Of a stretch of DNA of 11,879 nucleotides, positions 5,823 through 11,741 are shown one piece after another; within the stretch, counting starts at the first letter, position 1; each line of letters opens with the position of its first letter. This DNA comes from Candidatus Pacearchaeota archaeon (GTDB taxonomy: Archaea; Nanobdellota; Nanobdellia; Pacearchaeales; GW2011-AR1): contig JAUYJY010000028.1 of NCBI GenBank assembly GCA_030699205.1, positions 1 to 11,879 of the forward strand. The letters are read 5' to 3'. Both the position numbers and the translations under genes were made by a program. Below the pieces are notes generated by a model. That model saw nothing but the letters and a program-made list of their open reading frames with translations, ran no database searches and had not been told where the DNA came from.

Positions 5823-5832
5823 TCTTAATTTA

Positions 5833-5860
5833 GTTTTTTGTTTTTAATTTTTTTGTTTTT
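5833..5860 (+). terminator. Oligo-T terminator after the acidic-protein gene
   Basis: Several consecutive T-runs (T6, T5, T7, T5) begin about 10 nt after the stop codon, the usual archaeal U-tract terminator, without a hairpin. Confidence 0.6.
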
Positions 5861-5915
5861 AATTGTTTAATTGTGGGGGTTTATTGATCTATAAATCATA
5901 AATTTGGTAAGATGA

Positions 5916-6191
5916 TTAGAAATTTAATACTCTAAAATCTGGAAATCCCTGATATTTCTCTTCTTTTTCTTCGACTTGTTTTATTATTGAATGTCTTGGT
6001 CCTTTCTGGCATATGGGTGCCATTAGAGTTACTGAATTTGTATCTCCTTCAACAAATATTTCCATCTTTCCGCTGTCTAATGCTCTTATGAATCCTTTGA
6101 TATTTAATTTGTCTGCATTTTCTTTTATGAATCGACTGAAGATGGTTGGCTGAATCGAACCTGAGACGAAGAAACGCATTGATTTTTTCAT
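5916..6191 (-). CDS. Acylphosphatase-fold protein with lost catalytic residues
   Basis: A 91-residue protein with the acylphosphatase layout: RFFVSGSIQPTIFSRF (6-21) matches the loop VxGxVQGVGFRxF, GFIRALDSGKMEIFVEGD (33-50) matches GWVRNxxDGxVEVxxxG, and QKGPRHS with the terminal DFRVL match the end. The catalytic Arg of the GFR loop aligns with Ser19 and the catalytic Asn aligns with Ala37. The loop Gly residues are Pro15 and Ile17. So it probably does not hydrolyse acyl phosphates and may bind an anion, RNA or protein instead (inference). Arg20 next to Ser19 could compensate only if the loop shifted. The start at 6191 fits a TATA box at 6213-6221; the alternative Met5 would also keep the fold. 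It stands alone. Confidence 0.75.
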   Translation of the reverse strand: MKKSMRFFVSGSIQPTIFSRFIKENADKLNIKGFIRALDSGKMEIFVEGDTNSVTLMAPICQKGPRHSIIKQVEEKEEKYQGFPDFRVLNF

Positions 6192-6212
6192 GTTGATTAA
6201 GAATGATTGGGG

Positions 6213-6221
6213 TTAATATAG
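6213..6221 (-). promoter_or_regulatory. TATA box of the acylphosphatase-like gene
   Basis: Minus-strand CTATATTAA is centred about 26 nt upstream of the ATG at 6191, fitting a leaderless mRNA. Confidence 0.45.
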
Positions 6222-6240
6222 TTTTATGTTTTTTAATGTA

Positions 6241-6288
6241 TAGCGGAAGAACAAAAAACTGTTCAAAATATTTTGTCTTCTGCTATAT
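6241..6288 (-). repeat. 48-bp inverted copy of the repeat fragment at 8623-8670
   Basis: Its reverse complement equals 8623-8670 over all 48 bases. It is itself an imperfect palindrome: TAGCGGAAGAACAAAA at one end and TTTTGTCTTCTGCTA at the other, differing by one substitution and one indel. In its minus orientation it points at the acylphosphatase-like gene 50 bp away. With the partner at 8623 it brackets the DUF362-trmY-tag genes. Confidence 0.85.
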
Positions 6289-6518
6289 TATTGATAGAGG
6301 TAATGATTATAAAGATTTGAAGAAATATCTGAGAAAGTTAGGTATTAATTAGAATATATTTTCTTTATAATATTTTTTCTAAGTATGTAAGTATTTGCTA
6401 ATTTGCATATGTTTGCCATCCTTGAAAAATTTTAAGTATTTTTCTTCTTGAAATCTTTTCTTTTTTATATTTATAAATCTTTGAGAAAATCTTTCTTTCT
6501 TATAATTACTTCAGGTGA

Positions 6519-7298
6519 TTAATTTGACTCTTTTATAATACTATCTACTTCTTCCTCTTTTTTAGTCTTTTCGGTTATGCTTTCATCTATCAAACGCAGA
6601 TGCTGAACATTTCTCCAATTTAAACCGAGTGCTGTTGATGCCTGTTTATCCATTTCCAATGGCTGACCAATTAAAAGGTTCCCTATTTCATTCGCGTCTA
6701 TAATTGCAAAGTCAGGCATCTTGCATTTTAATATATCATGAATTTGATATTTTAACGGATATTTTGAAAGCTTGTTTTTTGTTGATGAAAAGAACCCCTT
6801 ATAGTGCTTTGATGGAAACGCTCCGAGCATATTATCTAATGAAGCCGCAATACCTAATTCTCCGTGTTTTCCAAGTTGGGGGACTGAAATAATAAAACTT
6901 TCTTTAAGGATAGTTGGATATTTTATGGTGGTGAATCTTAAAAATTCGGAGTTTTCTATTTCATCTGTTTCTGTGTTGTTTAAATCTATCAATCCAACAC
7001 CGTATTTCTCAGCAAGTCGGGTATATCCAAATTCATCAAAAACCTCTGAAGTTTCTTGACCGTCACATCCCTCTGCAATTAAGATTTCGGTGCCGGGATT
7101 TTTATTTTCCATGCAAAACTTCAATATTGGGCTTAAAAATTCTGGTTTTGTGGATAATTCGGGAAATCCGGGAATTAAATTTGGTTTTAAGACTATTTTT
7201 TCGTGTTTTTTTAATTCTTTATCAAATTTAATTAATTTCAAAACCTTTGGAATTGTTTCCTCATAAGAAATAAGTTTTATTGCTACTCCTTTTGCCAT
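6519..7298 (-). CDS. DUF362 domain protein without ferredoxin part
   Basis: A 259-residue cytosolic protein matching DUF362 (COG2006): KIVLKPNLIPG (34-44), the ILIAEGCDGQETSEVFDEFGY block (72-92), FIISVPQLGKHGELGIAASLDNMLGAFP (134-161) and MPDFAIIDANE (194-204). Many DUF362 proteins carry a C-terminal 4Fe-4S ferredoxin domain with CxxCxxC motifs; this one has none and ends in a charged helix rich in Lys and Glu. The biochemical role of the family is not settled, so I give none. The TATA box at 7321-7330 is 27 nt before the ATG. It is the third minus-strand gene behind tag and trmY, 97 nt away from trmY, so it probably has its own promoter. Confidence 0.82.
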   Translation of the reverse strand: MAKGVAIKLISYEETIPKVLKLIKFDKELKKHEKIVLKPNLIPGFPELSTKPEFLSPILKFCMENKNPGTEILIAEGCDGQETSEVFDEFGYTRLAEKYGVGLIDLNNTETDEIENSEFLRFTTIKYPTILKESFIISVPQLGKHGELGIAASLDNMLGAFPSKHYKGFFSSTKNKLSKYPLKYQIHDILKCKMPDFAIIDANEIGNLLIGQPLEMDKQASTALGLNWRNVQHLRLIDESITEKTKKEEEVDSIIKESN

Positions 7299-7320
7299 GA
7301 GAACTTAGAATAAGTTGGGT

Positions 7321-7330
7321 TTTTAATGAT
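7321..7330 (-). promoter_or_regulatory. TATA box of the DUF362 gene
   Basis: Minus-strand ATCATTAAAA is centred about 27 nt before the ATG at 7298. A further TATA-like site (GCATATAAG) lies near 7376-7388. Confidence 0.35.
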
Positions 7331-7397
7331 TGTTGTTGTTTGATTGTTATGTCCTATCTTGGTTCTTGTTTTAATTCTTATATGCCCTAAAAGAGAT

Positions 7398-8000
7398 TCA
7401 TCTTTCTTCTCTTCGGTCTAATTCGTTATTCACTATTGCAACTGTGTGCGATGCAAAATATGTCTTTTTTCCGATATTTATTGAGTTGCATATTTTTTTG
7501 AGGCGTTTTAGCTCTTTTGCGGGCAAACCTATATGGTCTCCTAATATAAAAACGGGATTTTCTGAAATTTCCGCCGTCCTAATATCCTCGCCTTTTTGGT
7601 CTAATAAGTATAGGTCTTTTCCATGTTTTTGGAGTTCTTCTAAAACTTTTAAGAGGGATTTTTTTTCAATAAAAAATCCGGGGAAAACTTCGTGTTTTTC
7701 TCCCTCTCTGTATTTGTAAAGCATTTTTTTTAGAACGGTTGAGACATCTTTTTTATTAAGATATATTTTGTCTACGCCTGTCACACCAAGGGTTTCAGGG
7801 AAAATTTCAAGATGTTTTACCGGGTCAGGAGGTCCTGCAAAAATCAAATGAAGTTTTGTGTCTTTTCTTATTGAATGTGAAAGAAACAATGCAGAAATTA
7901 CTGTGTGAATTGCAATATCTAAACGACCTGCACGCAGGTCTTCTTTTACCTGGTTTCCTTTTGTCGGTGCGGTTCTTGAATAATATACAAATTCCCTCAT
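7398..8000 (-). CDS. trmY: tRNA (pseudouridine(54)-N1)-methyltransferase TrmY
   Basis: A 200-residue SPOUT methyltransferase (DUF358) of the length usual for TrmY. It uses S-adenosylmethionine to convert pseudouridine 54 of archaeal tRNA to N1-methylpseudouridine in the T-loop. Visible motifs are the N-terminal FVYYSRTAPTKGN (4-16), AGRLDIAIHTVISALFLS (24-41), LHLIFAGPPDP (50-60), the knot with FILGDHIGLP (151-160), and the C-terminal INIGKKTYFASHTVAIVNN (174-192) followed by ELDR. These are the knotted SAM-binding loops. Its ATG overlaps the tag stop by 4 nt (ATGA), so the two genes are translated together. The same window holds cbf5, whose family modifies neighbouring uridine 55 or guides other sites; the enzyme that makes pseudouridine 54 is not here. 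Confidence 0.93.
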   Translation of the reverse strand: MREFVYYSRTAPTKGNQVKEDLRAGRLDIAIHTVISALFLSHSIRKDTKLHLIFAGPPDPVKHLEIFPETLGVTGVDKIYLNKKDVSTVLKKMLYKYREGEKHEVFPGFFIEKKSLLKVLEELQKHGKDLYLLDQKGEDIRTAEISENPVFILGDHIGLPAKELKRLKKICNSINIGKKTYFASHTVAIVNNELDRREER

Positions 8001-8569
8001 TTTTGAACCTCTTTGTATCTAAAACAATCTGTAGAATGGTCGTTTACCATTCCGGATGCTTGCATGAAGGCATAACAAATTGTTGGACCTACAAATTTGA
8101 AACCTCTTTCTTTTAAACTTAAAGACATTCTGTCTGATTCAGCTGTTTTAGATGGAAGTTCTGAATTGTATTTGAACCTGTTTTTTATTACTTTGTTTTC
8201 AGTAAACTGCCAGATGTATTTATCAAAAGAACCAAATTCCTTCTGAACTTCTAAAAATTTTTGAGCATTTATAATTGTTGCTTTTATTTTTAGTTTATTT
8301 CTGATAATTCCTGCATCTTCTTTTAATCTTGCTTCGTCTTTTTCTGTGTATCTTGAAATCTTCTTTGCATCAAAGTTGTCAAAAGCTTTTTTGAAACCTT
8401 CTCTTTTGTTTAGGATTATCTCCCACGAGAGCCCTGCCTGAAACGCGTCTAAGATAAGAAACTCAAATAACTTCCCATCATTGTGTAATGGGATCCCCCA
8501 CTCTTTATCGTGATATTCTTTCATTAATTTGTTTTTTCCTGGCCACTGACAACTTTTTCTTTCTTCCAT
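7997..8569 (-). CDS. tag: DNA-3-methyladenine glycosylase I
   Basis: A 190-residue base-excision repair enzyme that removes 3-methyladenine from alkylated DNA. The zinc ligands of Tag are all present: Cys7, His20 (in EYHDKEWG), His178 and Cys182 (in VNDHSTDC). The core AFQAGLSWEIILNKRE (42-57) and RGFKFVGPTICYAFMQASG (155-173) are highly typical. The acidic residue of the base pocket, Glu in E. coli Tag, aligns with Asp41 here, a conservative change. Length is normal. A TATA box at 8591-8600 is 26 nt before the ATG, fitting a leaderless mRNA, and the trmY start overlaps its stop, so the repair and tRNA-modification genes form one unit. Repeats lie immediately behind the promoter. Confidence 0.94.
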   Translation of the reverse strand: MEERKSCQWPGKNKLMKEYHDKEWGIPLHNDGKLFEFLILDAFQAGLSWEIILNKREGFKKAFDNFDAKKISRYTEKDEARLKEDAGIIRNKLKIKATIINAQKFLEVQKEFGSFDKYIWQFTENKVIKNRFKYNSELPSKTAESDRMSLSLKERGFKFVGPTICYAFMQASGMVNDHSTDCFRYKEVQK

Positions 8570-8590
8570 TTATTTTAGAAATATATCTTC

Positions 8591-8600
8591 TTTAATATCT
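8591..8600 (-). promoter_or_regulatory. TATA box of the tag-trmY unit
   Basis: Minus-strand AGATATTAAA is centred about 26 nt before the tag ATG at 8569. The repeat cluster begins only 5 bp further out. Confidence 0.45.
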
Positions 8601-8604
8601 TTTC

Positions 8605-8642
8605 TATAGCAGAAGACAAAATATATAGCAGAAGACAAAATA
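8605..8642 (+). repeat. Perfect 19-bp tandem duplication
   Basis: TATAGCAGAAGACAAAATA occurs twice back to back (8605-8623, 8624-8642). The second unit is the left part of the 48-bp sequence found inverted at 6241-6288, so an end of that element has been duplicated. Confidence 0.9.
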
Positions 8643-8715
8643 TTTTGAACAGTTTTTTGTTCTTCCGCTAATAGTCTAAGACAAATACTGTTCAATTATA
8701 AATGTCTTAGACTAT
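8623..8715 (+). repeat. Structured repeat, copy 2 (module B with palindromic left end)
   Basis: 8641-8715 is identical to 66-140 (module B, with the 13-bp inverted arms and the TATA-like box). Its left flank differs from copy 1: instead of module A it has the GCAGAAGACAAAA end, which makes 8623-8670 an imperfect palindrome. The switch occurs at TATTTTG, suggesting a mosaic or recombination junction. 8716-8740 is a 25-bp spacer to copy 3. Confidence 0.85.
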
Positions 8716-8740
8716 AGATAATTCTGATAATTGGAACACT

Positions 8741-8880
8741 ATTTGTCCAGAATTCTCTATCTGTACAATTCTGAAAACAATTGTGCTAATCAACAGAATT
8801 GTCCATATTTTGAATAGTTTTTTGTTCTTCCGTTAATAGTCTAAGACAAATACCTTTCAATTATAAATGTCTTAGGCTAT
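8741..8880 (+). repeat. Structured interspersed repeat, copy 3 (modules A+B)
   Basis: Module A (8741-8805) is identical to 1-65. Module B (8806-8880) differs from copy 1 at 5 of 75 positions. Three changes break the complementarity between the loop and the upstream TTGAACAGT stretch; one turns a pair of the 13-bp stem into G-T. It ends 39 bp before the VTT gene and has the same orientation as that gene. With copies 1 and 2 it shows that this is a dispersed element. The 350-bp gap between tag and the VTT gene is almost wholly made of these repeats. Confidence 0.85.
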
Positions 8881-8890
8881 ATTGAGAAGT

Positions 8891-8900
8891 ATTAAAAATA
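8891..8900 (+). promoter_or_regulatory. TATA box of the VTT-domain gene
   Basis: ATTAAAAATA is centred about 24 nt before the ATG at 8920, just outside repeat copy 3. The TATA-like box in the repeat itself (near 8861-8868) is a second candidate giving a leader of about 30 nt. Confidence 0.45.
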
Positions 8901-8919
8901 AAAGAACTTAATTATTAGG

Positions 8920-9510
8920 ATGGGTTTGCTTGAATTATTGTTGATATATTTTTCTTCAAATTTAGTTCTTCTTTCGTTAATTGCCGGATTTTTAAGCGAA
9001 GATTTATTTTTGTTTGTGATTATATTATCAGGAGTTGGATTTCTAAAACTGGAGATTATTGTGTTATTTGGATTTATTGGAGTTCTTATCCATGATGCAG
9101 TTATTTATTTTTTAGCAAAATCAAGCATCGTTAAAAAAATAAATGGGAAACTGAAATTCCAAGAGAAAAATAGAATGGTCAAGAAATTAATTAATAATTT
9201 GGATAAAAGAGAATATCTTGGAGCACTCATATTTTCTAAGTTTATTTATGGTGCACGGATTGGATTTGTAATTTATCTTGCTCATAGAGAACATAGTTTA
9301 AAAAAATTCTTATTATTTAATGGGTTTGCATGTTTTATTTGGTTTTTAATAATGGTTCCATTGGGTTGGTTAGCTGGACAAGGGATTTTAAGACTTCTTT
9401 ATATTGCTAAGGGAATAGAAAAAATCTTTGTGATAATTTTAATAGTAATTTTAATAGGATATGTACTAAGGAAATTTATTAGTTTTGAGTTTTTGAAATC
9501 TAAAAATTAA
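8920..9510 (+). CDS. DedA/VTT-family membrane protein
   Basis: A 196-residue integral membrane protein with about five hydrophobic segments (roughly 5-23, 28-42, 45-66, 128-154 and 167-184). The VTT/DedA features are an acidic residue after the first helix (Glu27), the HDAVIYFLAK block (58-67, like GDxxxYxxG), the re-entrant FSKFIYGARIGFVIYLA (105-121) with the conserved Arg113, and FNGFACFIWFLIMVPLGWLAG (133-153). DedA-type proteins take part in lipid scrambling and membrane homeostasis in bacteria and eukaryotes; the substrate here is unknown. The first segments are poorer in Gly and Pro than in typical DedA. Its stop codon overlaps that of cbf5 from the other strand by 4 bp in TTAA, so transcription of the two converges with no gap. 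Confidence 0.78.
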   Translation: MGLLELLLIYFSSNLVLLSLIAGFLSEDLFLFVIILSGVGFLKLEIIVLFGFIGVLIHDAVIYFLAKSSIVKKINGKLKFQEKNRMVKKLINNLDKREYLGALIFSKFIYGARIGFVIYLAHREHSLKKFLLFNGFACFIWFLIMVPLGWLAGQGILRLLYIAKGIEKIFVIILIVILIGYVLRKFISFEFLKSKN

Positions 9511-10382
9511 TTAAGGACAAATTCCGGCTTAGCAGTTAGATTTTCTTTTCCGATATAATTGTAAACTCCGATAAATTTGTCATCACAAAAAATGCAGATT
9601 TTATCATTTTCTTTTAGTTTTTTTATTTCATCTGTATTTTTCAAGAAAGAAGGAAATATGGGGGAGCCGGTTAAAGCTTTTTTTACTACATCCTTTCGGA
9701 TTTGAACTATTGGTAAGATTGTAGAAATAATTTCTCCGGGAATTAGTATTTCTCTTAATGCCTCGTCATTTCCTAATTTATATTCTTCTATGGCTTTTTT
9801 GAAATCATAAAGATTTACTATTGGGTAATATTTATCTTGTTCATCAAATAAACCTGCTTTTGTTCTTCTTAATTCAAGCATATGTGCTCCGCCCATTTTT
9901 TCTCCTAAATCGTGTATTAGTTTACGGATATAAGTTCCTGCCTGAACATCTGATTCAAATAAGACATCTTTTCCTTTAATTTCTAATATGTTGAATGTTT
10001 CTATTTTTCTGGTTCTTTCTGCACGTTTTACTCTGCTCCTTACTGGAGGAAGTTGAATTATCTCTCCTACGAAGTTTTGCATTTCTTTTTTTAAATCGGA
10101 TAGAGAAACTTTCCCATGTAAACGCATAATTCCAACATATGTCTTGTTGCGGTGCATTAAGTATTCATTTAATCTGCATGCCCTGTTTAATGCAACGGGA
10201 AGAACTCCCGAAACTTGGGGGTCAAGAGTGCCTAGGTGGCTTGTTTTTTTTAAATCTAAAGAGCGTTTAACAAATTGCGAAGTCCAGAAACTTGTAGGTC
10301 CTGAAGACTTGTCTATATTTATTATTGAAAATTGTATGAGTTCTTTTATTGATTTCTTGGATTTTATTTCTTCTATGTCCAT
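9507..10382 (-). CDS. cbf5: Cbf5/TruB-type tRNA/rRNA pseudouridine synthase
   Basis: A 291-residue pseudouridine synthase, the catalytic subunit of archaeal H/ACA ribonucleoproteins, which also makes pseudouridine 55 in tRNA. The catalytic Asp54 lies in SHLGTLDPQVSGVLPVAL (48-65). Further marks are KTYVGIMRLHG (80-90), LPPVRSRVKRAERTRKI (111-127), the AGTYIRKLIHDLG block (148-160) and LRRTKAGLF (171-179). A PUA domain for guide-RNA or tRNA binding covers about 222-285. The usual KPxGPTS start is KSSGPTS here (25-31). It is somewhat shorter than common Cbf5 (about 330). No Nop10, Gar1 or L7Ae gene is in the window. A TATA box near 10409-10417 is about 31 nt upstream of the ATG. It shares a divergent control region with the secreted-protein gene. 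Confidence 0.92.
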   Translation of the reverse strand: MDIEEIKSKKSIKELIQFSIINIDKSSGPTSFWTSQFVKRSLDLKKTSHLGTLDPQVSGVLPVALNRACRLNEYLMHRNKTYVGIMRLHGKVSLSDLKKEMQNFVGEIIQLPPVRSRVKRAERTRKIETFNILEIKGKDVLFESDVQAGTYIRKLIHDLGEKMGGAHMLELRRTKAGLFDEQDKYYPIVNLYDFKKAIEEYKLGNDEALREILIPGEIISTILPIVQIRKDVVKKALTGSPIFPSFLKNTDEIKKLKENDKICIFCDDKFIGVYNYIGKENLTAKPEFVLN

Positions 10383-10408
10383 TTTATAGTAGATGAATTT
10401 AATTTTTG

Positions 10409-10417
10409 TATATTTTT
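10409..10417 (-). promoter_or_regulatory. TATA-like box of cbf5
   Basis: Minus-strand AAAAATATA is centred about 31 nt before the ATG at 10382, giving a leader of only a few nt. Confidence 0.4.
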
Positions 10418-10431
10418 ATGTGTTTATTATT

Positions 10432-10480
10432 TAGCGGAAGCTTATAATTATTTAATGCTTCCATTATTGTTCCGTTATAG
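10432..10480. repeat. Imperfect palindrome related to the repeat ends, in a divergent promoter region
   Basis: TAGCGGAAG (10432-10440) is shared with the end of the inverted copy at 6241 and, as its complement, with module B. Inside are perfect 6-bp arms 10436-10441 and 10457-10462 (GGAAGC / GCTTCC). An outer arm TTCCGTTATA follows at 10470-10479. It lies between the cbf5 and secreted-protein promoters, so it may be a diverged repeat or an operator-like site. Confidence 0.4.
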
Positions 10481-10492
10481 TTCCACATGACA

Positions 10493-10502
10493 TTATTAAA
10501 TA
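10493..10502 (+). promoter_or_regulatory. TATA box of the secreted-protein gene
   Basis: TTATTAAATA would place the transcript start near 10522. That leaves a leader of about 50 nt before the preferred ATG at 10576, and would make the ATG at 10522 leaderless. Confidence 0.45.
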
Positions 10503-10560
10503 CTTTATTCTTGTAAAAGATATGAAAACGAAAGTCATAAACGACGCAAATGAAATGAAA

Positions 10561-10566
10561 GGAGGT
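10561..10566 (+). promoter_or_regulatory. Shine-Dalgarno site that decides the 10576 start
   Basis: GGAGGT lies 9 nt before the ATG at 10576, directly in front of a signal peptide. The in-frame ATG at 10522 would put 18 polar residues before that signal and has no such site, so 10576 is preferred. Confidence 0.75.
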
Positions 10567-10575
10567 ATTAATAGA

Positions 10576-11727
10576 ATGAAAACAATAGGAATAGTTTTAA
10601 CTGTTTTGCTGATTTCGAGTTTATTTGCAGGAATTGCAATAGCGGCTAAAGGAGAAGGAAAACTTGGAATTTTTAGCTCTGATGACAAAAAAATCGCAGA
10701 AGTTAGAGAATATGTGGAAGGAGACTCTCTTGACTCCTTAGATATATATGAAGTTGAAACGGAAATAGAAGTGGAAATAGAAGGCATTTCTTCGGGAGAT
10801 GTTTTATCTAGATCCAGAAAGCTTGTTCAAGTTTGGGGATTTACTTATAACGACGAAGATTCTGCTGCTATGATAAATGGTATTTTTTTGAAAAATACAA
10901 TTTACTTTTCAGAAGATTCTAATTTCCTGAGCGTAACTAAGGGAAAGCTAAATATTGGAGGAAAGACATTTGACTTGGAAAGAGTTGGAGTTGAATCTGA
11001 GGATAAGATGGTATTTAATCTAAGGGGCCCTTCAAATACTGATGGAGTTTTAGAAGTAAGTCTTGAAAGCAAATATAATAAGGGCAAGATAAAAACATGG
11101 ACTGGAACTCTTGAAATTGGAGGAGAAGATGCAAGTTATAAGGGAAATGTTATTTTTTATACTGAAGAGAGAATATTGAGACCAGAACCTTCAATCTCTA
11201 CAAGAAGTGGAGTTGTGAGTGTTAAGGCGAATAGTAGAGAAAGTTTTTCTTATGAAGGCACTTTTTCTCTTATTGATTTAGAATTTAAGTTTCAGGATGC
11301 TGGAAGCGATGGACCTCAAAAAATTAAATCATATATTCAGGGAGCAGATACTGAAGGAAAGATGAGCTTGAAACTTCTTGAGAAAAATGAAGATGACACA
11401 ATCAGAACCTATGAGGGAAATTTATTTATCCAGAATGTTAATGGTGAAGAGATAGAAGGAAAGGTTGTTGTAGAAATTGAAAGAGAAAGTTCTTCTTCCA
11501 ATAAATGGTATGGAAAGATTGGAGTATCAGACAAGCAAATAATTAATGGAGAGGAAACTGATGTTTCTCTTAGAGAATACATTACAATGTATGAAAAAAC
11601 ATCTGTGATTTCAACTCAAGAAGAATCTCCTTCTGAAGACCACTCCGAAGATGATATATCTACAAGAGTTAAATCTGAAGAGAACACTAACTTTATCAGG
11701 AAATTCTTTAAACAAATTTTTGGTTAA
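10576..11727 (+). CDS. Secreted protein of unknown function with duplicated beta domain
   Basis: A 383-residue exported protein. Residues 1-22 are a signal peptide (hydrophobic IGIVLTVLLISSLFAGIAIA) with likely cleavage after AIA. The rest is hydrophilic and beta-strand rich. Residues 122-199 and 227-304 appear to be a tandem duplication: both have a (D)T(D/E)G step and then an I(K/R)T(W/Y)xGxLxI strand, G..(Y/I)xGxV and an ER end. An acidic Ser/Glu/Asp stretch (about 348-373) precedes the last residues FIRKFFKQIFG, a short amphipathic basic-hydrophobic tail. I do not recognise a family; no catalytic motif or lipobox is seen. An envelope or extracellular binding role is inference. The start at 10576 is set by GGAGGT and the signal peptide. 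It is transcribed away from cbf5. Confidence 0.7.
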   Translation: MKTIGIVLTVLLISSLFAGIAIAAKGEGKLGIFSSDDKKIAEVREYVEGDSLDSLDIYEVETEIEVEIEGISSGDVLSRSRKLVQVWGFTYNDEDSAAMINGIFLKNTIYFSEDSNFLSVTKGKLNIGGKTFDLERVGVESEDKMVFNLRGPSNTDGVLEVSLESKYNKGKIKTWTGTLEIGGEDASYKGNVIFYTEERILRPEPSISTRSGVVSVKANSRESFSYEGTFSLIDLEFKFQDAGSDGPQKIKSYIQGADTEGKMSLKLLEKNEDDTIRTYEGNLFIQNVNGEEIEGKVVVEIERESSSSNKWYGKIGVSDKQIINGEETDVSLREYITMYEKTSVISTQEESPSEDHSEDDISTRVKSEENTNFIRKFFKQIFG

Positions 11728-11741
11728 TTTTTTATTTTAAT

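Larger units (their letters stand above)
6192..6518. other. Intergenic region holding the inverted repeat copy
   Basis: This 327-bp gap contains the acylphosphatase-like promoter and the 48-bp repeat. To the right lie AT-rich sequence and T-runs with nothing I can assign. A 38-codon plus-strand frame (6236-6352) runs through the repeat; its last 20 codons look protein-like but I cannot support it as a gene. Confidence 0.5.

Noticed and set aside
6236..6352. 38-codon plus-strand frame through the inverted repeat
   Set aside because: Half of it is repeat sequence and there is no promoter or SD. The last 20 codons look protein-like and could be a remnant, but nothing supports a gene.
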